Assembly: GCF_036906915.1 (NCBI RefSeq) | Contig: NZ_JBAKHX010000029.1 | Coordinates: 1-64,000, forward strand | Source: Phytohabitans sp036906915 | GTDB taxonomy: Bacteria > Actinomycetota > Actinomycetes > Mycobacteriales > Micromonosporaceae | Length of the DNA stretch: 64,000 nucleotides | Direction of reading: 5' to 3' | Part shown: positions 29,296-37,870 of the stretch, in pieces | Position numbering within the stretch: the stretch's first letter is position 1 | Layout of the letters: every line of letters begins with the position of its first letter | Notes under the pieces: generated by a model | Told to the model about the DNA's origin: nothing | Databases searched by the model: none | The model's input: only the letters and a program-made list of their open reading frames with translations | Translations under genes and position numbers: made by a program

Positions 29296-29481
29296 CTACG
29301 TTCCCGGGTGCTCTTCCACCTCGCGCAGGAACCCGCGAACACTGAGGAACTCGCCCAGCGACTCACGGTGAGCCTCACAGGCGAGCCACGTCTTGCGCCG
29401 CTCGGGCTCGTGCAGCTTGGGATTGTTCCACCTCAGGGCCCAGATGGCGGGCTCCCGGCAGCCGCGAGCGGAACACTTCAC
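29296..29481 (-). CDS. Small Cys-containing conserved protein
   Basis: This 61-residue protein starts at a GTG (29479-29481). Cys residues and aromatics are arranged as KCSARGCREPAIWALRWNNP, then WLACEAHRESLGEFL, suggesting a small zinc-binding fold. Similar short actinomycete proteins are, from memory, sometimes labelled acetone carboxylase; nothing here supports that activity. It lies 9 bp before the YdbS-like gene and probably shares its transcript. Confidence 0.7.
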   Translation of the reverse strand: MKCSARGCREPAIWALRWNNPKLHEPERRKTWLACEAHRESLGEFLSVRGFLREVEEHPGT

Positions 29482-29781
29482 GGCTGAAGTGTAGGCGGCA
29501 CGGTGAGAGTTAGAGCGCCGGGCGGCCACGGGGGAAGCCGCCCGGCGACGGCTGAATGGTACACGCGCAAAACCCCTCCCTGTCTACCCGTACGCCGTGC
29601 CTGTTTGGCCAGTTCCGGCGCGCCGTTCGCGCGTTGGGTTTCGCCACCCCGCGCCCGGCGGTGCCCGGATTTCCGGCGGCTGGTTAGCTGGGCGTGTAAG
29701 TCTTGGGTAGGCAAGGCGGGGCGGCGCCCCGCCACCCGAGTGCACGCCCCGTCGATGACGCCGCACCGCAGTGGAGGACCG
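29482..29781. promoter_or_regulatory. Divergent upstream region of moxR with two hairpins
   Basis: This 300-bp region lies between the divergent small-protein and MoxR genes. An 11-bp perfect hairpin (29516-29526 with 29537-29547, loop 10 nt) lies close to the former. An 8-bp hairpin (29715-29722 with 29726-29733, loop 3 nt) lies in the MoxR leader. No gene is supported. The hairpins may be leader structures; neither has a T run. Confidence 0.5.
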
Positions 29782-30915
29782 GTGGCCCAGCCGAGCACGC
29801 CCGTAAACCCTGAGCCGTCCGCCGAACCGCTGGCTCCGAGCACCACCCCCGCCGAAGACGCAACCACGCTCGAACGCGCGTTGTTCGAGGTCAAGCGCGT
29901 GATCGTCGGGCAAGACCGCATGGTCGAGCGGATGTTCGTCGCGCTGTTGGCGCGCGGCCACTGCCTGCTGGAGGGCGTGCCCGGCGTGGCCAAGACGCTC
30001 GCCGTCGAGACCATCGCCAAGGTCGTCGGCGGCACCTTCGCCCGCGTGCAGTTCACCCCCGACCTGGTGCCGGCCGACATCGTGGGTACCCGTATCTATC
30101 GACAGTCGACCGAAAAATTCGACGTCGAGCTGGGCCCGGTTTTCGTGAACTTCCTACTCGCCGACGAGATCAACCGGGCACCGGCCAAGGTGCAGTCGGC
30201 CCTGCTGGAGGTCATGTCGGAGCAGCAGGTGTCCATCGGCGGCGAGACACACGAGGTGCCCAACCCGTTCCTCGTCATGGCCACCCAGAACCCGATCGAG
30301 CAGGAGGGCGTCTACCCCCTGCCGGAGGCGCAGCGCGACCGGTTCCTCATGAAGATCCTCGTTGGGTACCCGACGGACGCCGAGGAGCGCGAGATCGTGT
30401 ACCGGATGGGCGTCAGCGCGCCCGAGCCTAACCCGGTCTTCACGCCCACCGAGCTGCTTGCGCTGCAGCGCAAGGCCGACCAGGTGTTCGTGCACAACGC
30501 GCTGGTCGACTACACCGTGCGACTCGTCCTGGCCACCCGCGCCCCCGCCGAGCACGGCATTCCCGACGTCGCGCAGCTGATCCAGTACGGCGCCAGCCCG
30601 CGCGCCTCGCTCGGCATCGTGCGCGCCACCCGCGCGCTCGCCCTGATGCGCGGCCGCGACTACGCGCTCCCGCAGGACCTGCAGGACATCGCGCCTGACA
30701 TCCTCCGGCACCGGCTGGTGCTCAGCTACGACGCGCTCGCCGACGACATCCCCGCCGACCACATCGTCGCCCGCGTGATGGCCAACGTGCCGATGCCCAG
30801 CGTGGCGCCCCGGCAGAGCGCGGCCGCACAGGCCGCCCAGCCGTCGGCGCCGCCCGCGGGCGTGGGTACGGGCGCGCCGCAGCCCGCGGGCGCCTGGCCC
30901 GGCAAGCTTCCATGA
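29782..30915 (+). CDS. MoxR-family AAA+ ATPase
   Basis: The product is a 377-residue AAA+ chaperone-like ATPase. Walker A is GVPGVAKT (residues 65-72), Walker B LLADEINRAPAKVQSA, and the sensor region ATQNPIEQEGVYPLPEAQ. MoxR ATPases work with VWA-domain proteins, here encoded downstream, in metal insertion or complex assembly. The GTG at 29782 has a good site (GGAGG, 5 bases before). The C-terminus is an Ala/Pro-rich tail. Its stop overlaps the DUF58 start by 4 bp. Confidence 0.94.
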   Translation: MAQPSTPVNPEPSAEPLAPSTTPAEDATTLERALFEVKRVIVGQDRMVERMFVALLARGHCLLEGVPGVAKTLAVETIAKVVGGTFARVQFTPDLVPADIVGTRIYRQSTEKFDVELGPVFVNFLLADEINRAPAKVQSALLEVMSEQQVSIGGETHEVPNPFLVMATQNPIEQEGVYPLPEAQRDRFLMKILVGYPTDAEEREIVYRMGVSAPEPNPVFTPTELLALQRKADQVFVHNALVDYTVRLVLATRAPAEHGIPDVAQLIQYGASPRASLGIVRATRALALMRGRDYALPQDLQDIAPDILRHRLVLSYDALADDIPADHIVARVMANVPMPSVAPRQSAAAQAAQPSAPPAGVGTGAPQPAGAWPGKLP

Positions 30916-31829
30916 GTCCCCTGGACGCCCAGACGACGGCGCGGGCGGACGCCGTCCTCTCCCGGCTCCAACTCCTCGTCACCCGCAAGCTTGACGGGCT
31001 GTTGCAGGGTGACTACGTAGGGTTGCTGCCAGGGCCGGGCAGCGAGGCGGGGGAGTCCCGGGAGTACCGGCCCGGCGACGACGTGCGGCGCATGGACTGG
31101 CCGGTCACCGCCCGCACCACGCTCCCGCACGTGCGCCGCACGGTCGCCGACCGCGAGTTGGAGACGTGGCTGGCCGTCGACCTGTCGGCCAGCCTGGAGT
31201 TCGGCACCGCCAAGTACCTCAAGCGTGAGGTCGCCATCGCCGCCGCCACCGCGCTCACCTACCTGACCGTGCGCGGCGGCAACCGCATCGGCGCGGTCGT
31301 CGGCACGGGCGCGGAGACGGTACGGCTGCCGGCCCGCCCCGGTCGCAAAGAGGCGCAGGGGCTGCTGCGCGCCATCGCCCGTACCCAGGTGAAACCCGGA
31401 CGCGGCGACCTCGGCGCCCTGATCGAGCGGCTCAACCGCCCACCCCGGCGGCGAGGTGTCGCGGTCGTCATCTCCGACTTCCTCGTGGCGACCGAGCAGT
31501 GGGCCCGGCCCATGCGCAAGCTCGCGGTGCGCCACGACGTGCTCGCGATCGAGATCGTCGACCCCCGCGAGCTCGACCTGCCCGACGTCGGCGTACTCAC
31601 CCTCGTCGACCCCGAAAGCGGCGCGCTGCACGAGGTGCAGACCGCCGACCCCAAGCTGCGCCGCCGGTACGCCGAGGCCGCCGCCGTACAGCGGGCGGCC
31701 ATCGCCCAGGCGCTGCGCGGCGCGGGCGCGGCACACCTACGACTGCGCACCGACTCAGACTGGTTGCTGGACATGGTCCGGTTCGTCGCCGCCCAGCGGC
31801 ACGCACGCACCCGAGGAACCACGCGATGA
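30912..31829 (+). CDS. DUF58 domain protein
   Basis: The product is 305 residues with the DUF58 hallmark SREYRPGDDVRRMDWPVTAR near residues 50-65, and a VWA-like C-terminal half (VVISDFLVATEQW). It is the usual middle gene of MoxR-DUF58-VWA operons. Both ends overlap the neighbours by 4 bp (ATGA), so translation of the three is coupled. Confidence 0.93.
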   Translation: MSPLDAQTTARADAVLSRLQLLVTRKLDGLLQGDYVGLLPGPGSEAGESREYRPGDDVRRMDWPVTARTTLPHVRRTVADRELETWLAVDLSASLEFGTAKYLKREVAIAAATALTYLTVRGGNRIGAVVGTGAETVRLPARPGRKEAQGLLRAIARTQVKPGRGDLGALIERLNRPPRRRGVAVVISDFLVATEQWARPMRKLAVRHDVLAIEIVDPRELDLPDVGVLTLVDPESGALHEVQTADPKLRRRYAEAAAVQRAAIAQALRGAGAAHLRLRTDSDWLLDMVRFVAAQRHARTRGTTR

Positions 31830-32776
31830 TCCGTTTTCTGCAACCGTGGTGGTTGCTGGCGCTCCTCCCGGTACTGGCCATCGCCGCCGCGTACGTGTGG
31901 CGCCAGTTCCGGCGCCGGCAGTACGCCATCCGCTTCACCAACGTCGACATGCTGCGCACGCTCGCGCCCAAGGGCCTCGGCTGGCGCCGGCACGTGGCCG
32001 CTGTCGCGTTCCTGCTCTCGCTGCTCGCGCTGGCCACCGCCATGGCCCGTCCCTCCGTCGACCGCGAGGAGCCGCTGGAGCGCGCCACCATCATGCTCGC
32101 CATCGACGTGTCACTGTCGATGGAGGCCGACGACGTGGCGCCCAGCCGCATCGAGGCCGCGCAGGAGGCGGCCAAGCAGTTCGTCTCCGAGCTGCCCGCG
32201 ACCTACAACCTGGGCCTGGTGTCGTTCGCCAAGTCGGCCAACGTGCTGGTGCCACCGACCAAGGACCGCCCGTCCGTGCTGTCCGCCATCGACGGGCTCA
32301 CCCTGGCCGAGGCCACCGCCACCGGCGAGGCCGTCTTCACCTGCCTGGAGGCCATCCGCTCGGTGCCGGCCGACGGCGCCGCCGGTGCGCCGCCGGCCCG
32401 CATCGTGCTGCTCTCCGACGGCTACCGCACGTCCGGCCGCTCGGTCGAAGAGGCCGGCGCGGCGGCGGCGTCCGCCAACGTGCCCGTGTCGACGATCGCG
32501 TTCGGCACGGACGCGGGCGTCGTCGACATCGGTGGCCAGCTCCAGCCGGTACCGGTCGACCGGCTCGCGCTCGCCGAACTCGCCGAGACCACGCGCGGCT
32601 TCTTCTACGAGGCGGCAACGGTGAGCGAGCTCAAGCAGGTCTACGAAGACATGGGCAGCTCCATCGGCCACCGCATCCAGCCCCGCGAAGTAACCCAGTG
32701 GTACGCCGGCTTCGCCCTACTGTTCGCATTGGCGGCAGGCGCAATGAGCCTGCTCTGGACGAGCCGCCTGCCATAA
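31826..32776 (+). CDS. VWA-domain membrane protein (BatA-like)
   Basis: This 316-residue protein has an N-terminal membrane anchor (PWWLLALLPVLAIAAAYVW), a second helix near 60-75, then a von Willebrand A domain with a complete MIDAS motif DVSLS (Asp94, Ser96, Ser98). A final helix lies at the C-terminus. It is probably the metal-binding partner of MoxR. A dispersed palindrome starts 17 bp after its stop, in the sense orientation. Confidence 0.93.
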   Translation: MIRFLQPWWLLALLPVLAIAAAYVWRQFRRRQYAIRFTNVDMLRTLAPKGLGWRRHVAAVAFLLSLLALATAMARPSVDREEPLERATIMLAIDVSLSMEADDVAPSRIEAAQEAAKQFVSELPATYNLGLVSFAKSANVLVPPTKDRPSVLSAIDGLTLAEATATGEAVFTCLEAIRSVPADGAAGAPPARIVLLSDGYRTSGRSVEEAGAAAASANVPVSTIAFGTDAGVVDIGGQLQPVPVDRLALAELAETTRGFFYEAATVSELKQVYEDMGSSIGHRIQPREVTQWYAGFALLFALAAGAMSLLWTSRLP

Positions 32777-32793
32777 AAGCCTCCTTCCGCGCC

Positions 32794-32868
32794 GATCAAG
32801 GGCAAACGCACGTGGTTCGATCTCTTTCCACGTGCGTTTGCCCTTGATCGATGCGATGTCCCTTGATC
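32794..32868 (+). repeat. Dispersed palindrome, copy 3 (terminator-like)
   Basis: The core is 32794-32849 with a perfect 22-bp stem and a 12-nt loop TTCGATCTCTTT. The third half-site CCCTTGATC is at 32860-32868. It lies 17 bp after the VWA gene stop in the shared orientation. This is the best-paired copy. Confidence 0.92.
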
Positions 32869-33000
32869 GCCGCGCAGCGATCGGGTTCCAGCCCGAGGGT
32901 GCACGTGATTCGGGAAGCGTGGGCAGTCCGCGGGGTCGTGCTCACCGCATCGCCGCATGAGTACGCCGACGCGGTGGTACCGGTGCTGGTGTTGGGGGCG

Positions 33001-33075
33001 TCAGACGAGGACGAAGAGGACGACGACCCAGACGGCGGCGAGCGTGAAGCCCAGAGGAGCGAAGTAGCGGTTCAT
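33001..33075 (-). CDS. 24-aa membrane microprotein ORF
   Basis: A 24-codon frame starts at the ATG 33073-33075 and is preceded by GGGAGATCCGCC as ribosome site. The product starts MNRYFAPLGF and is a single hydrophobic helix ending in an almost pure Val/Leu/Phe stretch. It follows a 17-codon ORF and a small hairpin on the same strand. I recognise no family. Support is the ribosome site and the hydrophobicity only. Confidence 0.45.
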   Translation of the reverse strand: MNRYFAPLGFTLAAVWVVVLFVLV

Positions 33076-33111
33076 GGCGGATCTCCCGTGGCGACAGGGC
33101 ACGAAGGCACG

Positions 33112-33127
33112 CCCGGTCGAAACCGGG
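33112..33127 (-). other. Six-bp hairpin with TTCG loop between two tiny ORFs
   Basis: On the minus strand CCCGGT-TTCG-ACCGGG forms a perfect 6-bp stem with a UUCG tetraloop. It lies in the 56-nt spacer between the 17-codon and 24-codon ORFs. Confidence 0.6.
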
Positions 33128-33131
33128 TGGC

Positions 33132-33185
33132 TTAGATGGGAGGGCGCGCGGCCCGGCTATGACTGGGGGGATCGCTATCTCGCAC
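33132..33185 (-). CDS. 17-codon leader-like ORF with consensus ribosome site
   Basis: A GTG at 33183-33185 is preceded, 3 bases away, by GGAGGTGATC (33189-33198), a full complement to the 16S rRNA end. The product is VRDSDPPSHSRAARPPI. Such a strong site before so short a frame suggests a translated leader, perhaps tuning the 24-codon ORF downstream. No family is recognised. Confidence 0.45.
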   Translation of the reverse strand: MRDSDPPSHSRAARPPI

Positions 33186-33365
33186 AGCGATCACCTCCAA
33201 AGGTCGTCCGGGCTCAGAACCGTCCGACATCGTATACCCATGACGTGACCAGAGCCGGCACGCGGCAACGAAAATCACCCCGAAGGCCGGTAGCCATGCC
33301 AGCCGTGCGGCCACTTACGGCAGGCCGTCCGGTCGTAGCCTGCCACGCGACGCGCCGGCGGAGGA

Positions 33366-34034
33366 CTACTCGCCGACCGCGACCAGACCCGTTTCGTACG
33401 CCAGCACCACCGCCTGCGCCCGGTCGCGCAGGTTGAGCTTGGCGAGGATGCGTCCAATGTGGGTCTTCACGGTCTGCTCGGCCACCACGAGCTCGGCGGC
33501 TATCTCCGCATTGGACCGTCCACGTGCGATCAGCCGCAGCACCTCGGTTTCGCGCGGGGTGAGCGCGTTGAGCGCCGTGGGGCGGGGCCGGTCGCGGCTG
33601 GGGCGTGCGGCGAACTCGGCGATCAGCCGCCGCGTCACCGACGGCGCGAGAAGCGCCTCGCCGGCCGCGACGACCCGCACCGCCTGGACGAGATCGGCGG
33701 CGGGCGCGTCCTTGAGCAGGAAGCCGCTCGCGCCGGCCCGCAGCGCCTCGTAGACGTAGTCGTCGAGGTCGAACGTGGTCAGGATCAGCACGCGCGGGCG
33801 TTCGCTGCCGGGCGGGCGGTGGCCGATCAGGCGCCGGGTCGCCTCCAAGCCGTCGAGGACCGGCATACGCACGTCCATGAGCACGACGTCGGGGTCGAGG
33901 CGGCGCGCGGCGGTGACCGCGTCTGCGCCGTTGGCCGCGTCGCCGACCACGAGCAGGTCGTGCTGCGCCGCCAGCAGGGCCCCGAAGCCCTGCCGCACCA
34001 TTGCCTGGTCGTCGGCGATGAGTACCCGGATCAT
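33366..34034 (-). CDS. NarL/FixJ-type response regulator
   Basis: The product is a 222-residue response regulator. The receiver domain has Asp8/Asp9 and the phospho-acceptor Asp54 in VVLMDVRMP, Thr-Thr in LILTTFD and Lys in FLLKDAPAADL. A LuxR-type helix-turn-helix follows (LTPRETEVLRLIARGRSNAE). The ATG overlaps the stop of the upstream kinase gene by 4 bp, so it is its cognate partner. Target genes are unknown; the divergent fabG operon and the tiny ORFs downstream are near. Confidence 0.94.
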   Translation of the reverse strand: MIRVLIADDQAMVRQGFGALLAAQHDLLVVGDAANGADAVTAARRLDPDVVLMDVRMPVLDGLEATRRLIGHRPPGSERPRVLILTTFDLDDYVYEALRAGASGFLLKDAPAADLVQAVRVVAAGEALLAPSVTRRLIAEFAARPSRDRPRPTALNALTPRETEVLRLIARGRSNAEIAAELVVAEQTVKTHIGRILAKLNLRDRAQAVVLAYETGLVAVGE

Positions 34035-35227
34035 GTCTGGTCGTAGGGTAGCCGAGCGTCGACCTCGAAGCCGCCTTCGGCCGTCGGCGCCGCCTCGAAC
34101 TCACCGCCGAGCAGCACCGCCCGCTCCCGCATCCCCGTCAACCCATGTCCCTCACTCGTGGCATCGGTCGCCGGCTGGGCAGATGGTCCATTGTGGACGC
34201 GGATGAGGAGCTGACGGCTCCAGGGGCGGATTTCCACGCGTACCGGGGCGCCGGGCGCGTGGCGGGTGGCGTTGGCGAGCGCCTCCTGCACGATGCGGTA
34301 CGCGGCAAGGCCGACCGGCTCGGGTGGTTCGGGGCCGCCGGCGGCGTCAAGCTCGATCTCGACGCCGGCGCGGCGGGCGGTGGCGACGAGCTCGGGCAGG
34401 TCGGTGAGGCCCGGCTGCGGCGCCTTGAGCGGCTCGGCGGCGTCGCTGCGAAGCACGCCCAGCAGCCGGCGCATCTCGGTCAGCGCGCCGCGCGCCGCCC
34501 CCGCGATCCCGCTGAACTCGTCGCGCACCGGGTCGGGCAGGTCACCGAGGCGGTAGGGGGCGGTCTCGGCCTGTACGGCGATCATCGACATGTGGTGGGC
34601 GACGACGTCGTGCAGCTCGCGTGCGATCCGGGCGCGCTCCTCCAGCACCGCGCGGCGGGCCTTCTCCAACTCGCTGACCTCGGACTGCTCGGTGAGCGCC
34701 CGCTTGATCCGGGCATTCCGCCCGATCAGGTCACCGACCACGACCACGACGGTGTAAAGCAGCGCGACCCCGGCCTGGTTGCTTGGCTGCACGAAGATCC
34801 AGACCGGGATCAGTGTGATCACGCCCATCCACACCGCGACCTGGCCGTCGACTCGGGCGGCGACGACCAGCACCACCACGAGGCTGATCACGATCTGACT
34901 GGGCGCCCAGGGCCAGCCGTCGTACAGGCCGCTGTTGAACGCGCCGAACAACTGGGCCACGATCATCAGCCGCCAGGCCACGAGCGGCCGGGATAGCAGG
35001 AGGAGCAGCGGCAGCACGGCGAGCGCGGCGATCACCACCGCGGCGGCCATCGGCAGCCGGCGGTCGTCGTTCAGGTACTGGGCGGTGATGATGCCGAGGG
35101 CGACGACCAAGGCCACGCCCAGCCCCGCTAGTCGCCGCCAGCGCGGCCCTACGCGGATCGGCGAGTAGTCGGGGCCGGCGAGGGTGCGGCGCAGCCCGTG
35201 CCACGCGGTGCGGAGGATCGATCCCAC
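34031..35227 (-). CDS. Sensor histidine kinase (HisKA_3)
   Basis: The product is a 398-residue membrane kinase. About six membrane helices span residues 33-165. The dimerisation/phospho-acceptor block is ERARIARELHDVVAHHMSMI with His206. The ATPase domain carries VQEALANATRHAPG and GHGLTGMRERA. There is no large extracellular sensor loop, so it probably senses a membrane or intramembrane signal. The GTG start is divergent from fabG. Confidence 0.93.
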   Translation of the reverse strand: MGSILRTAWHGLRRTLAGPDYSPIRVGPRWRRLAGLGVALVVALGIITAQYLNDDRRLPMAAAVVIAALAVLPLLLLLSRPLVAWRLMIVAQLFGAFNSGLYDGWPWAPSQIVISLVVVLVVAARVDGQVAVWMGVITLIPVWIFVQPSNQAGVALLYTVVVVVGDLIGRNARIKRALTEQSEVSELEKARRAVLEERARIARELHDVVAHHMSMIAVQAETAPYRLGDLPDPVRDEFSGIAGAARGALTEMRRLLGVLRSDAAEPLKAPQPGLTDLPELVATARRAGVEIELDAAGGPEPPEPVGLAAYRIVQEALANATRHAPGAPVRVEIRPWSRQLLIRVHNGPSAQPATDATSEGHGLTGMRERAVLLGGEFEAAPTAEGGFEVDARLPYDQT

Positions 35228-35337
35228 GGTGGCAGGCTACGGGCGGTGACCGGCGCAGGCGTGCTACCAGGGTGCCAACCACGACGTCATACCCCGGTAA
35301 TGTCTGTGCGGCACGCCCACACGACGTAGGGGGACAC

Positions 35338-36042
35338 ATGTCGCGCACGGTGCTGGTGACCGGCGGCAACCGGGGGATCGGGCTGGCGATCGCCCAGGCG
35401 TTCGCGAAGCAGGGCGACCGGGTGGCCGTCACGCACCGGGGTTCCGGGGCGCCCGAGGGGCTGTTCGGGGTCCAGTGCGACATCACGGACACGGCGTCGG
35501 TCGACGCGGCCTTCACCGCGATCGAGGCAGAGCTGGGACCGGTCGAGGTGCTGGTGGCGAACGCCGGGATCACCGACGACACGCTGCTGCTGCGGATGTC
35601 GGAGGAGCAGTTCACGCGGGTCCTCGATACCAACCTGACCGGGTCGTACCGGGTGGCCAAGCGCGCGGCGACGAAGATGCTGCGCGCGCGCTGGGGGCGG
35701 ATGATTTTCATCTCGTCAGTGGTCGGGCTGTACGGCTCGGCGGGGCAGGTCAACTACGCGGCCAGCAAGGCCGGCCTGGTGGGCGTCGCCCGGTCGATCA
35801 CCCGCGAGCTGGGCAGCCGTAACATCACCGCCAACGTGGTGGCGCCCGGCTTCGTCGAGACGGACATGACGGCCGCACTGCCGGAGGAGCGCAAGGCCGA
35901 GTACCTGAAGGCGATCCCGGCGGGGCGGTTCGCCGTCGCGGACGAGGTGGCCGGCGTGGTCACCTGGCTGGCCGGCGACGCTGCCGGGTACGTCTCCGGG
36001 GCGGTCATCCCGGTCGACGGCGGCTTGGGCATGGGGCACTGA
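35338..36042 (+). CDS. fabG: 3-oxoacyl-ACP reductase (FabG1/MabA-like)
   Basis: The product is a 234-residue SDR enzyme of type II fatty-acid synthesis that reduces 3-ketoacyl-ACP with NADPH. The motifs are TGGNRGIG (about residues 8-15), NAGIT, and the catalytic Ser/Tyr/Lys of ISSVVGLYGSAGQVNYAASK. The 3' neighbour 20 bp on is an InhA-type enoyl reductase, the same order as mabA-inhA in mycobacteria, which fixes the role. The ATG at 35338 follows GTAGGGGGACAC. Confidence 0.94.
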   Translation: MSRTVLVTGGNRGIGLAIAQAFAKQGDRVAVTHRGSGAPEGLFGVQCDITDTASVDAAFTAIEAELGPVEVLVANAGITDDTLLLRMSEEQFTRVLDTNLTGSYRVAKRAATKMLRARWGRMIFISSVVGLYGSAGQVNYAASKAGLVGVARSITRELGSRNITANVVAPGFVETDMTAALPEERKAEYLKAIPAGRFAVADEVAGVVTWLAGDAAGYVSGAVIPVDGGLGMGH

Positions 36043-36062
36043 CTCTTTGGAGGGGTTTCGAG

Positions 36063-36830
36063 TTGTCTGGACTGCTGGCCGGTAAGCGGCTGCTCGTCAC
36101 CGGGATCATCACCGACCAGTCGATCGCGTTTTCGGTCGCGAAGCTCGCGCAGGAGCAGGGCGCCACGGTCGTACTGACCGGGTTCGGCCGGCTGTCGCTG
36201 GTCGAGCGGATCGCCAAGCGGCTGCCCGACGCGGCACCGGTCATCGAGCTCGACGTGCAGAACGAAGAGCACCTGGCCGGGCTCGCCGACAAGGTACGCG
36301 AGCACGTCGACGGGCTGGACGGCGTCGTGCACTCGATCGGATTCGCGCCGCAGAGCTGCCTCGGTGGCGGGTTCATGACGGCGCCGTGGGAAGACGTGGC
36401 CACCGCGCTGCACGTGTCGACGTACTCCTACAAGAGCCTGGCCTCGGCGGTGCTGCCGCTGATGGGCCCCGGCGGCGCGTTCGTCGGCCTCACCTTCGAC
36501 GCGCAGCTGGCCTGGCCGGTGTACGACTGGATGGGTGTCGCGAAGGCGGGCCTGGAGTCGGCGTCGCGCTACCTCGCGCTGCACCTCGGCGGCCAGGGCA
36601 TCCGCAGCAACCTTGTCTCCGCCGGCCCGCTGCGCACGATGGCGGCCAAGTCGATCCCGGGCTTCGAGCAGTTCGAGGACGAGTGGGTCAAGCGCGCGCC
36701 GCTCGGCTGGGACCTCGGCGACCAGGAGTCGGCGGCGAAGGCGTGCCTGGCGCTGCTGTCCGACTGGTTTCCCGCCACGACCGGCGAGATCATTCACGTC
36801 GACGGGGGATTCCACGCGGTCGGTGCATAG
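36063..36830 (+). CDS. inhA: Enoyl-ACP reductase (InhA/FabI)
   Basis: The product is a 255-residue NADH-dependent enoyl reductase that completes each elongation cycle. The motifs are LVTGIITDQSIAFSVAK, HSIGFAPQ and the FabI-type catalytic YDWMGVAK (Tyr154, Lys161; Y-x6-K), close to InhA. The C-terminus is GEIIHVDGGFHAVGA. The start is an unusual TTG with GGAGGGG upstream, possibly tuning the level relative to FabG. Confidence 0.95.
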   Translation: MSGLLAGKRLLVTGIITDQSIAFSVAKLAQEQGATVVLTGFGRLSLVERIAKRLPDAAPVIELDVQNEEHLAGLADKVREHVDGLDGVVHSIGFAPQSCLGGGFMTAPWEDVATALHVSTYSYKSLASAVLPLMGPGGAFVGLTFDAQLAWPVYDWMGVAKAGLESASRYLALHLGGQGIRSNLVSAGPLRTMAAKSIPGFEQFEDEWVKRAPLGWDLGDQESAAKACLALLSDWFPATTGEIIHVDGGFHAVGA

Positions 36831-36892
36831 GACCTGGGTCCGCCGCAGCCTGGTCACCCACCTTGATGCAGGCCCTAGGGCAGGATAGGAGC

Positions 36893-37870
36893 ATGGCGTA
36901 CGACGCGTTGCTGCTGGTGTCGTTCGGTGGGCCGGAACACCCCGACGACGTGCTGCCCTTCCTCGCAAACGTGACCCGCGGCCGAAACGTGCCGCCGGAG
37001 CGGCTGGCCGAGGTGGCGGAGCACTACGAGCACTTCGGTGGGGTGTCCCCGATCAACCAGCAGTGCCGCGACCTGCTCGCGGCTCTTCGTTCCGGTTCCG
37101 ACGTTCCGGTCTATTGGGGCAATCGGAACTGGCATCCCATGCTCGCCGACACCGTCGCGCAGATGCGCGACGACGGCGTGCGGCGCGCGCTGGCGTTCGT
37201 GACGAGCGCGTACGGCGGGTACTCGTCGTGCCGCCAGTACCTGGAGGACATCGCGGCGGCGCGGGCGGCGGTCGGGCCCGACGCGCCGGTCATCGAGAAG
37301 CTGCGGCACTTCCACGACCACCCGGGCTTCGTCGAGCCGCACGCCGACGCGGTACGGCAGGCGCGCGCCACCTTGCCTCCTGGCGGCGACGTGCGGCTGG
37401 TCTTCACCGCCCACTCGATCCCGGCGTCGATGGCTGCGTCCGCCGGTCCATCCGGAGGGCTTTACGAGAAGCAGTTGCATGAAACCGCCGGGCTGGTGGC
37501 GTCGCTTGGGGCGCCCGAGCTGCCATGGGATCTGGTGTGGCAGAGCCGCAGCGGGCCGCCGCACGTGCCGTGGCTGGAGCCGGACATCAACGACCATCTC
37601 CGCGCGGTCGCCGAGAAGGGCGTCACGGGCGTCGTCGTCAGCCCGATCGGGTTCGTCTCCGACCACCTCGAGGTGATCTGGGACCTCGACAACGAGGCCG
37701 CCGACACCGCGCGGCAGCTCGGCATGGCGTACGCCCGCGCCGGCACCCCCGGCACCGACCCCCGCTTCGTGGCGATGGTGCACGATCTTGTGAGCGAGCA
37801 GGTGAACGCGGGTACGCTGCCGGTTCGGGACACATGTCAAGCTGGGTGCTGTTTGGGAGGCCGCTCGTGA
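36893..37870 (+). CDS. hemH: Ferrochelatase (coproporphyrin-type)
   Basis: The product is a 325-residue ferrochelatase that inserts iron into the porphyrin. The features are the N-terminal LLVSFGGPEHPDDVLPFL, the active-site His in VFTAHSIP, and the C-terminal cysteines CQAGCCLGG that in actinobacterial enzymes help hold a 2Fe-2S cluster. In actinobacteria the substrate is expected to be coproporphyrin III. The ATG follows ATAGGAGC. It is the third gene of the fabG-inhA-hemH run and its stop overlaps the next GTG. Confidence 0.95.
   Translation: MAYDALLLVSFGGPEHPDDVLPFLANVTRGRNVPPERLAEVAEHYEHFGGVSPINQQCRDLLAALRSGSDVPVYWGNRNWHPMLADTVAQMRDDGVRRALAFVTSAYGGYSSCRQYLEDIAAARAAVGPDAPVIEKLRHFHDHPGFVEPHADAVRQARATLPPGGDVRLVFTAHSIPASMAASAGPSGGLYEKQLHETAGLVASLGAPELPWDLVWQSRSGPPHVPWLEPDINDHLRAVAEKGVTGVVVSPIGFVSDHLEVIWDLDNEAADTARQLGMAYARAGTPGTDPRFVAMVHDLVSEQVNAGTLPVRDTCQAGCCLGGRS

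Noticed and set aside
29296..29481. Labelling the 61-aa protein as acetone carboxylase
   Set aside because: The protein is far too small and has no feature of that enzyme; such labels appear to be propagated errors.
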